Shown: positions 15,080 to 23,028 of the stretch, piece after piece | Numbering within the stretch: the first letter of the stretch is position 1 | Layout: every line of letters begins with the position of its first letter | Assembly (NCBI GenBank): GCA_002331255.1 | Contig: DCZD01000001.1 | Coordinates: forward strand, 1-24,892 | Direction of reading: 5' to 3' | Length of the DNA stretch: 24,892 nucleotides | Origin: Acidimicrobiaceae bacterium UBA2093 | GTDB lineage: Bacteria; Actinomycetota; Acidimicrobiia; Acidimicrobiales; Ilumatobacteraceae | Notes under the pieces: model-generated | Database searches by the model: none | What the model saw: only the letters and a program-made list of their open reading frames with translations | What the model was told of the DNA's origin: nothing | Translations under genes and position numbers: made by a program

Positions 15080-15096
15080 CACTGCTTAAAGCAGTG
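15080..15096. promoter_or_regulatory. 17-bp palindrome upstream of the ars genes, candidate operator
   Basis: CACTGCTTAAAGCAGTG is a perfect palindrome with a central base, lying 36 bp ahead of the arsI ATG and just after the SDR stop. On the minus strand TAGTTT (15078-15073) follows and could be a -10, with no good -35. It could bind an ArsR-type repressor encoded elsewhere. As an RNA hairpin it has only a 6-bp stem and no T tract, so it is a poor terminator. Confidence 0.55.
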
Positions 15097-15098
15097 TT

Positions 15099-15929
15099 TC
15101 ATGGCTGTGACGCCCAAGGTCCTTTGGCATCGAGATCATGAACTGTGAGGCCCCATTTCTCAATGAGATCGAGGCTCACATGAACAGAACCTGTCGCATT
15201 GGTGTCGCAACAACAAAGTGCAAGTGTCGCTTCGACCATTTCCTCCATTGATTCGATCTGGTCCTTTCGTACGAAGTCGCCAATGAGAATTTGGGCGCCT
15301 TCGCTCATGACGGCAGCACGAGGCTCGACGGTGTTGATGCGCACGCCATGGCCGTACATCTCTACTGCAAGGTCGTTCGTGATGCGATTGAGCGCCGCTT
15401 TGGACGAACCATAAATACCGTGGCTTGTGTGTGTCTGACGAAAAGGCGGTCCTTCGTTGTGTTTGGCCGTCGCGCTCGACACGTTCACGATCCATCCCTC
15501 ACCGCGAGCGATCATCGACGGCAGCACCTGCTGGCAAATTTCAAGCGGGGCAAAGGTGTTGACTTCGTAGGTGAGGCGCAGCCGCTTGCCGGGATAGTCG
15601 AGCAACGGGCCATACATCGCTGCTGCGGCGTTGTTGATGACGACATCAATGCGACCGTCGAAATGGGCTAGTGCGGTGGGAATGATGCCCATTCGACTGG
15701 CGTGGTCAGCAAGGTCGGCCACATGAGCGTGCGCTGCGGCACCGAGCGCTTCACATACTGCGACGGTCTCTCGAAGGCTTCCAGGAACCTTTTCGTGCGG
15801 GTCTAGATGGCGGGCTACAAGGAACAAGTCGGCGCCCTCGGCAGCGAGTCGGCGAGCGAGTGAGGCTCCGATGCCACGGCTTGCCCCGGTGACGACGACA
15901 TTGCGTCCTTCGAATCGTCTACGTGTCAT
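15099..15929 (-). CDS. Short-chain dehydrogenase/reductase
   Basis: NAD(P)-dependent oxidoreductase of the classical SDR family, 276 residues. The cofactor motif is TGASRGIG (14-21), followed by INNAAA (about 98-103), catalytic Asn124, SS at 151-152, and Tyr173-x3-Lys177 (YGSSK). After the core, a Pro-rich PFRQTHTSHG loop and a CCCDTNATGSVHVSLDLIEKWG tail shape the substrate side. The start overlaps the marR stop by 4 bp, so the two are one transcript. The substrate is unknown; the neighbourhood (hydrolase, P450, thiolase) suggests catabolism of a hydrophobic or aromatic compound. Confidence 0.88.
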   Translation of the reverse strand: MTRRRFEGRNVVVTGASRGIGASLARRLAAEGADLFLVARHLDPHEKVPGSLRETVAVCEALGAAAHAHVADLADHASRMGIIPTALAHFDGRIDVVINNAAAAMYGPLLDYPGKRLRLTYEVNTFAPLEICQQVLPSMIARGEGWIVNVSSATAKHNEGPPFRQTHTSHGIYGSSKAALNRITNDLAVEMYGHGVRINTVEPRAAVMSEGAQILIGDFVRKDQIESMEEMVEATLALCCCDTNATGSVHVSLDLIEKWGLTVHDLDAKGPWASQP

Positions 15930-16408
15930 CTCTTCATAGTCTCCGTGGCTTTTCGTTGATACGGGGTGTGTTCAAGGTCGCGAACGAGTCGTTCAAGAAG
16001 TTGCGCTAGGTGTTCCTTGTCCTCGCGCGACCATTTGTTAAGCACGGATGTCAGGTGGCGATCGCGAACTTCGACCATCCGAACGGCCAACGCAGTTCCT
16101 CGTGTGGTTCGTGAGACGAGAATGGCACTGGCATTGTCTGGATGTTGTTCCTTGCGTGTAAGGCGTAAATCCTCGAGCAATGACACCTGTCGACTTGTCG
16201 CACCGGTGTCCATGTGAGCGGCACGGGCCAGATCAGCAAGTGACATGCGATCTGTAAGGGCAAGCAACACTTCGGTGGCTTGTTGCGGAAGGTCGACGCC
16301 GCTTGCAAAGGAGAGCGCCTTATGAACCTGTTTGCTCGCCCGAAGCCGCTGCAAGCGACGCAGGGATGTGGCAATGACCGCGTGAGACGCACTGTGTCCT
16401 CGTGCCAT
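15926..16408 (-). CDS. MarR-family transcriptional regulator
   Basis: A 160-residue winged-helix regulator of the MarR type, normally a dimer released from DNA by a small ligand. The DNA-binding part (about 45-105) includes MSLADLARAAHMDTGATSRQVSLLEDLRLTRKEQ and a wing with SAILVSRTTRG. Flanking helices would make the dimer interface. The ATG at 16408 (MARGHSASH) is preferred over an in-frame codon at 16444, which would translate through the operator. It is co-transcribed with the SDR and faces the hydrolase gene across a long palindrome that is probably its operator, implying control of both directions. Confidence 0.85.
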   Translation of the reverse strand: MARGHSASHAVIATSLRRLQRLRASKQVHKALSFASGVDLPQQATEVLLALTDRMSLADLARAAHMDTGATSRQVSLLEDLRLTRKEQHPDNASAILVSRTTRGTALAVRMVEVRDRHLTSVLNKWSREDKEHLAQLLERLVRDLEHTPYQRKATETMKR

Positions 16409-16421
16409 GGCTCCCCCTCGG

Positions 16422-16454
16422 CCTGTTAGTGTTGACTCAGTCAAGACTAACAGG
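16422..16454. promoter_or_regulatory. 33-bp palindromic operator between marR and the hydrolase gene
   Basis: Left arm CCTGTTAGT (16422-16430) and TTGACT (16432-16437), centre C16438, right arm AGTCAA (16439-16444) and ACTAACAGG (16446-16454). Only the pair 16431/16445 and the centre break the symmetry. The right end overlaps the ribosome-binding site AGGAGG (16452-16457) of the hydrolase gene. Confidence 0.85.
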
Positions 16455-16461
16455 AGGTGCC

Positions 16462-17661
16462 ATGGCGGGGGAACAGCGGTACACGATCATCTCGTCTGAC
16501 TGTCATGCCGGTGGGTCGATGGAGCAGTACGCCGCGTATCTTGACGCGCACTGGCGAGATGAGTTTGACCAATGGCAGGCGAAATACGTGACGCCGTGGC
16601 GTGACCTGACTGGCGATTCGAAGGTCCGCAATTGGGACAGCACTCGACGTTTCGACGAACAGCAGCGTGATGGCATCGTGGCCGAGATCGTGTTCCCAAA
16701 CACGGTCCCACCTTTTTTTCCGACGAACTCAGTCGTTGCTCCGACGCCGACTGCAAAGAACTACGACCGTCGGCTCGCCGGTATCCGTGCCCACAACCGC
16801 TGGCAAGTTGAATGGCTGCAGGAAGCTCCCAAGCGACGCAAAGGTCTCATTCAAATCTTTCTGAATGACATCGATACAGCAGTGACAGACATCAGAGAGT
16901 TCCATGCCCGTGGCATTGATGGTGGTGTGCTGCTGCCGGGAGTGGCTCCCGATTCCGGTTTGCCGCCTCTCTTCGCGCGTGAGTACGACCCGATCTGGGC
17001 GGTGTGTGAAGAACTTGATCTCACGATTGCGCACCACGGTGGTGGAACGGGCATTCCGAACTACGGCAATCATCCCGCGACAATGATTGTGTTCGCTATG
17101 GAGTCTCCGTGGTGGGCAGACCGAGCAGTGTGGCACCTCATATGGGGTGGGGTGTTCGAACGGTTTCCGGGACTTCGATTCGTCCTCACTGAAGTCGGAA
17201 TCAAGTTCGTTCCAGAGTTGCTGCGGTCGATGGACTACTTCCACAGCGAGATGGTCAAAGGTCGCCTCGGAGAGATTGCATTCGAGCCAGATCAGATTCT
17301 GAAAGAAACACCGAGTACGTACTTCAATCGCAACTGCTTTATCGGGTCGGCATACCCCAGTCCGTCCGATGCGGCAATCATTCGAGAAGTGGGAGTAGAA
17401 CGCGTGATGTGGGGTAGCGACTACCCGCACCACGAATCGACCTATCCGTATACGCGAGAATCATTGCGCTTGGTGTTCTCTGACTGGAGCCCAGAAGAGT
17501 TGCAGACACTTCTCGCAATTACGGCGTCTCGTGTGTACGGCTTCGACCTAGATGCTCTGCGCCCACTGGCTGCCGAGTACGGGCCAACACACGCTGAGAT
17601 TGCGCGCCCACTTGATGTTGTCCCCTTGGATGCGACGAGCCCTGCGTTCTCGCGCCTCTAG
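16462..17661 (+). CDS. Amidohydrolase-2 family (ACMSD-like) metal-dependent hydrolase/decarboxylase
   Basis: A 399-residue TIM-barrel protein of the amidohydrolase-related family that includes aminocarboxymuconate-semialdehyde and related decarboxylases. The first strand carries SSDCHAGG (His15), where the family has a D-x-H metal motif. Further markers are IDGGVLLPGVAPDSGLPPLF, IAHHGGGTG (metal-site His), FPGLRFVLTEVG, and a late GSDYPHHEST with the usual catalytic Asp. No signal peptide is seen. AGGAGG at 16452-16457 sets the ATG at 16462, inside the edge of the MarR operator. Relatives in actinobacteria are often paired with P450 and thiolase genes; the substrate is not known. Confidence 0.85.
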   Translation: MAGEQRYTIISSDCHAGGSMEQYAAYLDAHWRDEFDQWQAKYVTPWRDLTGDSKVRNWDSTRRFDEQQRDGIVAEIVFPNTVPPFFPTNSVVAPTPTAKNYDRRLAGIRAHNRWQVEWLQEAPKRRKGLIQIFLNDIDTAVTDIREFHARGIDGGVLLPGVAPDSGLPPLFAREYDPIWAVCEELDLTIAHHGGGTGIPNYGNHPATMIVFAMESPWWADRAVWHLIWGGVFERFPGLRFVLTEVGIKFVPELLRSMDYFHSEMVKGRLGEIAFEPDQILKETPSTYFNRNCFIGSAYPSPSDAAIIREVGVERVMWGSDYPHHESTYPYTRESLRLVFSDWSPEELQTLLAITASRVYGFDLDALRPLAAEYGPTHAEIARPLDVVPLDATSPAFSRL

Positions 17662-17681
17662 AACCAGTTGGAGTTTGTCGC

Positions 17682-18938
17682 TCAGTCCCACGCACACTGC
17701 ATGCGCTTGATGCCGTTGATGAATGCACTCTGCAGGTATGCGGGCTCGCCGGTGATGTGGAGTGATGGCACGCGCTTGCGAATTTCATCGAACATGACAC
17801 CAATTTCGCGTCGAGCAAGATTCGCGCCAAGACAGAAGTGTGGTCCACCTGCGCCGAATCCGACCTGTGCGGGGGCCAATGGGCGTGAAACATCGAAAGC
17901 CTGCGGGTCAGTAAAGACACGTTCATCGCGATTTCCTGAGCAGTACCACATGACAACTTTCTCGCCTTGCTTGATTGGTTGGCCGTTGATCTCGGTGTCC
18001 TCTGTAGCCGTGCGTCTGAAGTGAATGACGGGCGAGGCGTAACGGACGATTTCTTCGACGGCTGTGCGTGTGTGCTCTTCGAAATTGTTGAACCACTTGA
18101 GTCGTTGGTCGGGGTTGTCGGTGAGCAACTTCATGCCATGGCTGATGGCGTTGCGTGTGGTCTCGTTTCCGGCAACGACGAGAAGGATGAAGAACGAGCC
18201 GAACTCTTGAGCGGTCAATCGCTCGCCATCGACGACCGCATTCATCATCGCTGAGGTGACGTCGTCCTTCGGGTTTTTCACTCGATCTTCTCCGAGCGCT
18301 TGGGCATAGGCGAAAATGTCCATGCCAGCCTTCAACAAGTCTTCATATGAGCCGACGAACTCAGGGTCACCCACGCCGAGGATCACGTTCGTCCAGTTGA
18401 AAATCTGGCGTTCATCACTCTCGGGGATGCCCATCATGTCGCAGATGATCTGTAGGGGGAGAAGTGCCGCAACTTCCTCGACGAAGTCACACGACTTACC
18501 TGGGAACTGCTCAAGCAACCGGTCGATGACCTTCACCGCGCGCACCTTGACCTGTTCTTCAACGCGTGTGATCTCTTTCGGGGTGAACCCTTTTGACACG
18601 ATCGACCGGAGACGGAAGTGCTTCGGGTCGTCCATGTTGATCATCGAGCCAAAGAACTCGTTCAGCTCCGTCGGCATGTCGCCGATGTTCGAGCCCTTAC
18701 CGCTGCAGAAGATCTGCGGGTTACGGCTGACGTGCCAAATGTCTTGGTGGCGAGTGAGTGCGCGATATCCCGGGCCGCGTGGGAACGGAGAATCCTCGAT
18801 GATGGCCTCTGGAAAGAACTGAAAAGGCGACTCATCTCGCAATGTCTTGAACGCACCTTCTCGATACGCGCGATCCTTCGTCCAAAACTCGTTTAGCGAG
18901 AGATCGATGTCGTCCAGGGGTACCACGGGGAGTTCCAT
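17682..18938 (-). CDS. Cytochrome P450 (bacterial class I type, CYP124/125/142-like)
   Basis: A 418-residue soluble P450 that would need ferredoxin and a reductase from elsewhere. The I-helix oxygen motif is AGNETT (256-261), the ExxR pair is Glu296-Arg299, and the heme loop is FGAGGPHFCLG with Cys369 as thiolate ligand. HFRLRSIVSKGFTP (107-120) is the usual C-helix region. The overall wording resembles actinobacterial steroid/lipid hydroxylases, but assignment within that group needs alignment. The ATG at 18938 is chosen; the frame stays open another 205 codons upstream, but that is antisense to other genes. TACAGT ends 7 bases before the ATG, so a leaderless transcript is possible. It converges on the hydrolase gene with a 20-bp gap. 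Confidence 0.92.
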   Translation of the reverse strand: MELPVVPLDDIDLSLNEFWTKDRAYREGAFKTLRDESPFQFFPEAIIEDSPFPRGPGYRALTRHQDIWHVSRNPQIFCSGKGSNIGDMPTELNEFFGSMINMDDPKHFRLRSIVSKGFTPKEITRVEEQVKVRAVKVIDRLLEQFPGKSCDFVEEVAALLPLQIICDMMGIPESDERQIFNWTNVILGVGDPEFVGSYEDLLKAGMDIFAYAQALGEDRVKNPKDDVTSAMMNAVVDGERLTAQEFGSFFILLVVAGNETTRNAISHGMKLLTDNPDQRLKWFNNFEEHTRTAVEEIVRYASPVIHFRRTATEDTEINGQPIKQGEKVVMWYCSGNRDERVFTDPQAFDVSRPLAPAQVGFGAGGPHFCLGANLARREIGVMFDEIRKRVPSLHITGEPAYLQSAFINGIKRMQCAWD

Positions 18939-18998
18939 GACACTGACTGTATTGCCCGACTCGACAACCCAATTCACCGGACAGATAGGTTCGGCTCC

Positions 18999-19286
18999 AT
19001 GGCTGAGTTCACGTTCTTTGTCGATGCTGACCTCTATCAATTGAACGGTGGAGAACTTGCCGCCGACGAGGCAGACCTGCATGCGGCTGGAGTCGAATCG
19101 GTCGACATCCCGAATGAATTCGGGGCCGATCTCGGCTCCCGCATTCCTGTACGGGTGACGGGCACACCGAAAGGGCTTCGGTTCTACGCTCGGCTTCTTG
19201 GGGTGCGCGATGCAATGCAGCTCGAGGAACTGGAACGTGTACTTGCGGCTGCTGATGCTCGCGGTGAATGGCTCTCTGACCTCTGA
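18999..19286 (+). CDS. Hypothetical protein, 95 residues
   Basis: I do not recognise the family. The product is acidic, without signal peptide, membrane segment or Cys, and starts MAEFTFFVDADLYQLNGG. A middle IPVRVTGTPKGLRFYARLLG segment is followed by an amphipathic helix (MQLEELERVLAAADARGEW). Codon third positions are GC-biased as in neighbours, which supports real coding. The ATG at 18999 has only a weak ribosome-binding site. It is divergent from the P450 (60 bp between starts) and lies 106 bp ahead of the thiolase in the same direction. The opposite-strand open frame here is judged a shadow. Confidence 0.6.
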   Translation: MAEFTFFVDADLYQLNGGELAADEADLHAAGVESVDIPNEFGADLGSRIPVRVTGTPKGLRFYARLLGVRDAMQLEELERVLAAADARGEWLSDL

Positions 19287-19392
19287 GTCGCCACACCTGA
19301 GCCACCACATCCCAACTCTGTGAGAGTGCGTCTCCTTGGCTACTCTTTGCGAGCCGTCTCGCATACGTGCGGGAGTCGTGAAGGGAAATTCC

Positions 19393-20595
19393 ATGCCAGA
19401 AGCAGTCATCGTCGCCACAGCCCGTAGCCCCATCGGCCGCGCCCAGAAGGGCTCGCTCATCGATTTGCGCCCAGACGACATGTCCGCCCAGATCGTCAAG
19501 GCGTTGATGGCCAAGGTGCCCCAGGTGAAGGCCTCCGATGTCGAAGATCTCATGATGGGTGTCGGTCAGCCGGCAGGCGAGAGTGGTTTCAACCTCGCAC
19601 GTATGACCGCAATCCTCGCTGGTCTCGATGATGTACCCGGTGTCACGGTAAACCGTTATTGCTCATCCAGCCTGCAGACCATCCGCATGGCCGCACACGC
19701 CATTCGCGCCGGAGAAGGTGACTGTTTCATCGCTGCCGGTGTTGAAACCGTCAGCCGCTATGTGCACGGTCGTGCCGACACCGCACCAAACGAGATCTTC
19801 AAGCCATCGATGGAACACAGCGCCATGCGTGCACAGGGTGGCCAGCCGAAGTGGTCGCCACAAAAGGGATTGGCCGACGCTTACATCGCGATGGGTCAGA
19901 CCGCAGAGAACGTGGCAGAGATCGAGAACGTGTCGCGTGAGGACATGGACCATTTCGGTGTGCGTTCACACAATCTTGCATGTGAGTCCATCGAGAACGG
20001 TTTCTTTGCCCGCGAAATTACGCCGCTTACACTTCCGAACGGCACTGTTGTGTCGAAAGACGACGGCCCGCGTGCAGGAACCAACTACGAGTCAACATCG
20101 CAGCTCAAGCCAGTGTTCCGTCCTGACGGAAAGATCACTGCTGGCAATGCGTGCCCATTGAACGACGGTGCGGCCGCAGTCATGGTGATGAGCGACACGA
20201 AGGCAAAGCAACTTGGCATCACTCCGCTCGCTCGAATCGTGTCGAGTGGTGTGTCTGGCTTGAACCCCGAGATCATGGGGCTTGGTCCGGTCGAAGCATG
20301 CCGGCAAGCTTTGAAGCGCGCGGGCATGACCATCGATCAGATCGACTTGGTTGAGATCAACGAGGCGTTTGCAGCACAGGTGCTTCCGTCGGCACGCAAC
20401 CTCGGCATCCCAATGGAGAAGTTGAACGTTCATGGTGGAGCGATTGCACTTGGTCACCCATTCGGAATGACTGGGGCGCGCATCATGTCGACGCTCATCA
20501 ACGGTCTGCAGTGGGAAGACAAGCAGTACGGGCTCGAGAGCATGTGCGTTGGTGGTGGCCAGGGAATGGCCATGATCATCGAGCGCCTCAGCTAG
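19393..20595 (+). CDS. Acetyl-CoA C-acyltransferase (thiolase)
   Basis: Cleaves 3-ketoacyl-CoA with CoA, or runs in reverse as a condensing enzyme. It has 400 residues with all three catalytic residues: Cys90 (NRYCSSSLQT), His355 (GHPFGMTGAR) and Cys385 (CVGGGQGMA). EINEAFAAQVL precedes the His motif. AAGGGAA at 19381-19387 precedes the ATG at 19393, so the 19 upstream in-frame codons are left out. FadA-type beta-oxidation use is likely next to a P450 and SDR; biosynthetic acetoacetyl-CoA thiolase is the alternative. The stop codon shares the sequence CTAG with the stop of the convergent MFS gene. Confidence 0.92.
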   Translation: MPEAVIVATARSPIGRAQKGSLIDLRPDDMSAQIVKALMAKVPQVKASDVEDLMMGVGQPAGESGFNLARMTAILAGLDDVPGVTVNRYCSSSLQTIRMAAHAIRAGEGDCFIAAGVETVSRYVHGRADTAPNEIFKPSMEHSAMRAQGGQPKWSPQKGLADAYIAMGQTAENVAEIENVSREDMDHFGVRSHNLACESIENGFFAREITPLTLPNGTVVSKDDGPRAGTNYESTSQLKPVFRPDGKITAGNACPLNDGAAAVMVMSDTKAKQLGITPLARIVSSGVSGLNPEIMGLGPVEACRQALKRAGMTIDQIDLVEINEAFAAQVLPSARNLGIPMEKLNVHGGAIALGHPFGMTGARIMSTLINGLQWEDKQYGLESMCVGGGQGMAMIIERLS

Positions 20596-21740
20596 TCGCG
20601 AGCTTCTCGACTTTCGTACGCAACCACGACACCAAGTACAGCCATCGCACCAGCGGCGACTGCAAAGGTGGCCTCTGGTCCAGCCGAGCCATAGATCATT
20701 GGCGCAATAAGCGACACGATCGCTGCCGTCGACAAGTCACCAGCACCCATTAGCCCTTGTGCTGCTGCAGCCCGTCCCGCTGGTGCAGCGCGCGCCATCA
20801 TGGACTGAGCAGCTGGCAGAGCGAGCGCGCCAACGAGTCCTTCGACTGTTCCGAATAGCACGATCAGCCACGCATTCGTGAGAAGTCCGTAGATGCATAC
20901 AACAGGAGCCGCGCATGCGATGCCAGCAAGTGCCATCGTTCGTGCCCCGCGACGGTCGGCGATGCGTCCACCACGAGCGCCGAACATGATGAACGGAATC
21001 GAATACAGCAAGAACGACAACCCCACCATGAGGTTGGTGCCGCCGCGGTCCGTGACATAGCGATCCCACAACGCGTCGTATATGCCGACTGGCAGGAACA
21101 AAGTGAGCGATGCGATTGACGCTGCACGAATGGGTCGAAGACGCAAGAGGCCGAGGCTCAGTCGTTGCGATTCACCAGTCGAGGGAAGTGTCGGCAATTG
21201 GCGAGGCATCACGACCAAGAGTGCGAACAGCGCGAAGCTGCAGAAAAACACGAACATGCCGTTCACGCTTGTCGCTTCAATAAGGAGTGCGCCGATGAGC
21301 GGTCCACCAGTGAAGCCAGCCATCTCGATGCCGCGCAAACGGCCGAGACGTTCTGCGGCACGTGATGGGTCGAGATTTGCGGCAAGTGCTCGAATCGCCG
21401 GACCGGCAGTTCCCATTGCTGCACCAATCAGGCCACGCGCAACGATGAATGCGAGCAACGAACCACTCAGCGCAAATAGTGCCGACCCAGCGGCGGAGAC
21501 CGCGAGGCCGGCGACTACCAGGGTCTTTGGGTGCCCTCGGTCTGCGAATGGTGCGACGGTGATGGAGACGACAACGGAGGTGAGGAATCCGGCGGCTGCG
21601 ATGTAGCCGAGGCCAGCGTCACTGAAGCCATACTTGTCCTGTAAGTCCGACAGCGCGGCAAAGATGCCCGAGTTCGACACCGCAGCGAGGAATGCGCACA
21701 CCAGTAGTACGCCCATGCCGCTCTTCTTCGAATCGTTCAC
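20592..21740 (-). CDS. Major facilitator superfamily transporter
   Basis: A 382-residue membrane protein with about twelve hydrophobic helices in two halves. The loop after helix 2 carries APFADRGHPKTLVV, a variant of the MFS GXXXDRXGRR motif, repeated in the second half as GRIADRRGARTM. Small polytopic members of this type often export drugs or metabolites, but the substrate is unknown. A GTG at 21740 starts one base after the stop of the upstream 152-residue gene; an ATG at 21716 (MGVLLVC) is the alternative. It is the last gene of the minus-strand run. Confidence 0.87.
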   Translation of the reverse strand: MNDSKKSGMGVLLVCAFLAAVSNSGIFAALSDLQDKYGFSDAGLGYIAAAGFLTSVVVSITVAPFADRGHPKTLVVAGLAVSAAGSALFALSGSLLAFIVARGLIGAAMGTAGPAIRALAANLDPSRAAERLGRLRGIEMAGFTGGPLIGALLIEATSVNGMFVFFCSFALFALLVVMPRQLPTLPSTGESQRLSLGLLRLRPIRAASIASLTLFLPVGIYDALWDRYVTDRGGTNLMVGLSFLLYSIPFIMFGARGGRIADRRGARTMALAGIACAAPVVCIYGLLTNAWLIVLFGTVEGLVGALALPAAQSMMARAAPAGRAAAAQGLMGAGDLSTAAIVSLIAPMIYGSAGPEATFAVAAGAMAVLGVVVAYESREARD

Positions 21741-21741
21741 G

Positions 21742-22200
21742 TCACCAGTCCCAACGGTTGGGGCGATCGGCGCGCACTGTCACGGTGTCAGGAAAATTGG
21801 GGTTGGTGTGCACTCGCACCACGTAGGTGTCTGTGCCGTCTGAGACTTCGGCAAGAGCCCACGTGTCGCTGCTGTCTCGGAGGCCTGCACCAAGTAGGAA
21901 CATGCTGAGCACCGATACTCCTGCAACATCGGCTTCGGCTCGCCACATTGCAGCGAGACCTTGACGTAAGTCCGGGTCGGCCGACAAGTCGAAACCGTGT
22001 AGTACAAGTTCGATGGTGGTGATGTCGACCGGGCGTACCTCGGATGCATCGACAATGTCTGTTCCCGATAATTCGTCGTACATGACGACTATGGGACCGT
22101 CCTCGTTTGACTGCTCACACACGTTGCCGTAGCGAACCATCGGCAACCCGTCATCGTCAACGGTACGCACCATCACCCGGTCACCACTGTGATGTTTCAT
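21742..22200 (-). CDS. Hypothetical protein, 152 residues
   Basis: I do not recognise this family. The first about 58 residues (MKHHSGDRVMVRTVDDDG... VVMYDELSGTDIVDASEVRPV) alternate short beta-type stretches like an SH3-like barrel. The rest (ITTIELVLHGFDLSADPDLRQGLAAMWRAEAD, then TWALAEVSDGTDTYVVRVHTN) looks alpha-beta. There is no signal peptide or membrane segment. Its ATG overlaps the stop of the beta-lactamase-like gene (ATGA), and its stop is one base from the transporter start. It is therefore translated as part of that unit. Confidence 0.72.
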   Translation of the reverse strand: MKHHSGDRVMVRTVDDDGLPMVRYGNVCEQSNEDGPIVVMYDELSGTDIVDASEVRPVDITTIELVLHGFDLSADPDLRQGLAAMWRAEADVAGVSVLSMFLLGAGLRDSSDTWALAEVSDGTDTYVVRVHTNPNFPDTVTVRADRPNRWDW

Positions 22201-23015
22201 GACAAGAATTTCTTGGCGACAATCGCGTCGTTGAACGTCGGCCAATAGGTGAGTCCCCAGTCGTCAAAACCAAGGTCAGACAACATCACGCAACCGACGT
22301 CGGCGACAGGATCGACCCAGGCGAACGTACCTGCGCCACCAAAATGACCAAATGTTGATGCACTGTTTCGCTCGCCCAGCCAATGCGGATGCTTGTGGCC
22401 TTTCAGCTCTGGTCCAAGGCCCCACCAGCACGGTGAGAATCGGCCCACACCCGGAACGATGCCTTCAAGTTCAGGGAAGTGAGGCACTGTGGCCTCGAGC
22501 CATGTGGTGCGAGACACCAGTGTCGGTGCGCGCATCTCGGTAACGAATGCGGCCAGGTCGCGCACTGTGGAGTGCACATCTTTTGCCGCTGAGCCAGCGA
22601 GCAAGGTGCTCGACATGCCAAGCGGCTCGCACACCGATTCGCGCAGATATCGAGCAAAGGGGATGGAAGCCTGTGACTCAACGTGTGCAGCGATCATGTC
22701 GTACCCAGTATTCGAGTAAATGCGCTTTCGTCCAGGTGCGTTCACGGGCTGAGTGCCCTCGAACGGATATCCACCAGCATGTGCAAGTAAGTGGCGAAGT
22801 GTGCAGGACTCTTGACCGACTTCAGTATCAAGCGATGTCGTGCCTTCTTCGATTGCGACGAGCGTGGCGTACGCAGTGAGCAACTTGCTCACAGACGCGA
22901 TGCGGTAATCGTGGTCAATGTCGCCGTGTGTGTAGGTGTGAGATGACGTAATGACGGCGACAGATACGTTCCTTGGCGGCCAGCCGTCGACTAATCCGGC
23001 GAGTGCGTCGGACAT
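22197..23015 (-). CDS. Serine beta-lactamase-fold hydrolase (class C/esterase type)
   Basis: A 272-residue penicillin-recognising-fold enzyme. The nucleophile motif is Ser41-Val-Ser-Lys44 (SxxK) in DYRIASVSKLLTAY; the second motif is Tyr100-Ser-Asn102 in IYSNTGYDMI; and a late GHFGGAGTFAW takes the place of the KTG/HxG triad. No export signal is visible, which argues for a cytoplasmic esterase or peptidase rather than a drug-resistance enzyme. The ATG at 23015 lies 13 bp after the DAHP synthase stop; a TTG at 23078 would extend it with a Ser-rich stretch. It overlaps the next gene by 4 bp. Confidence 0.85.
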   Translation of the reverse strand: MSDALAGLVDGWPPRNVSVAVITSSHTYTHGDIDHDYRIASVSKLLTAYATLVAIEEGTTSLDTEVGQESCTLRHLLAHAGGYPFEGTQPVNAPGRKRIYSNTGYDMIAAHVESQASIPFARYLRESVCEPLGMSSTLLAGSAAKDVHSTVRDLAAFVTEMRAPTLVSRTTWLEATVPHFPELEGIVPGVGRFSPCWWGLGPELKGHKHPHWLGERNSASTFGHFGGAGTFAWVDPVADVGCVMLSDLGFDDWGLTYWPTFNDAIVAKKFLS

Positions 23016-23028
23016 GGGGGAGGTGTCG

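Noticed and set aside
15080..15096. Terminator for the SDR gene
   Set aside because: As RNA the stem is only six pairs with no T tract; an operator reading fits better.
18939..19553. 205-codon upstream extension of the P450 reading frame
   Set aside because: The P450 N-terminus MELPVVPLDD is normal at 18938. The extension is antisense to the 95-residue gene and the thiolase start and has no recognisable domain.
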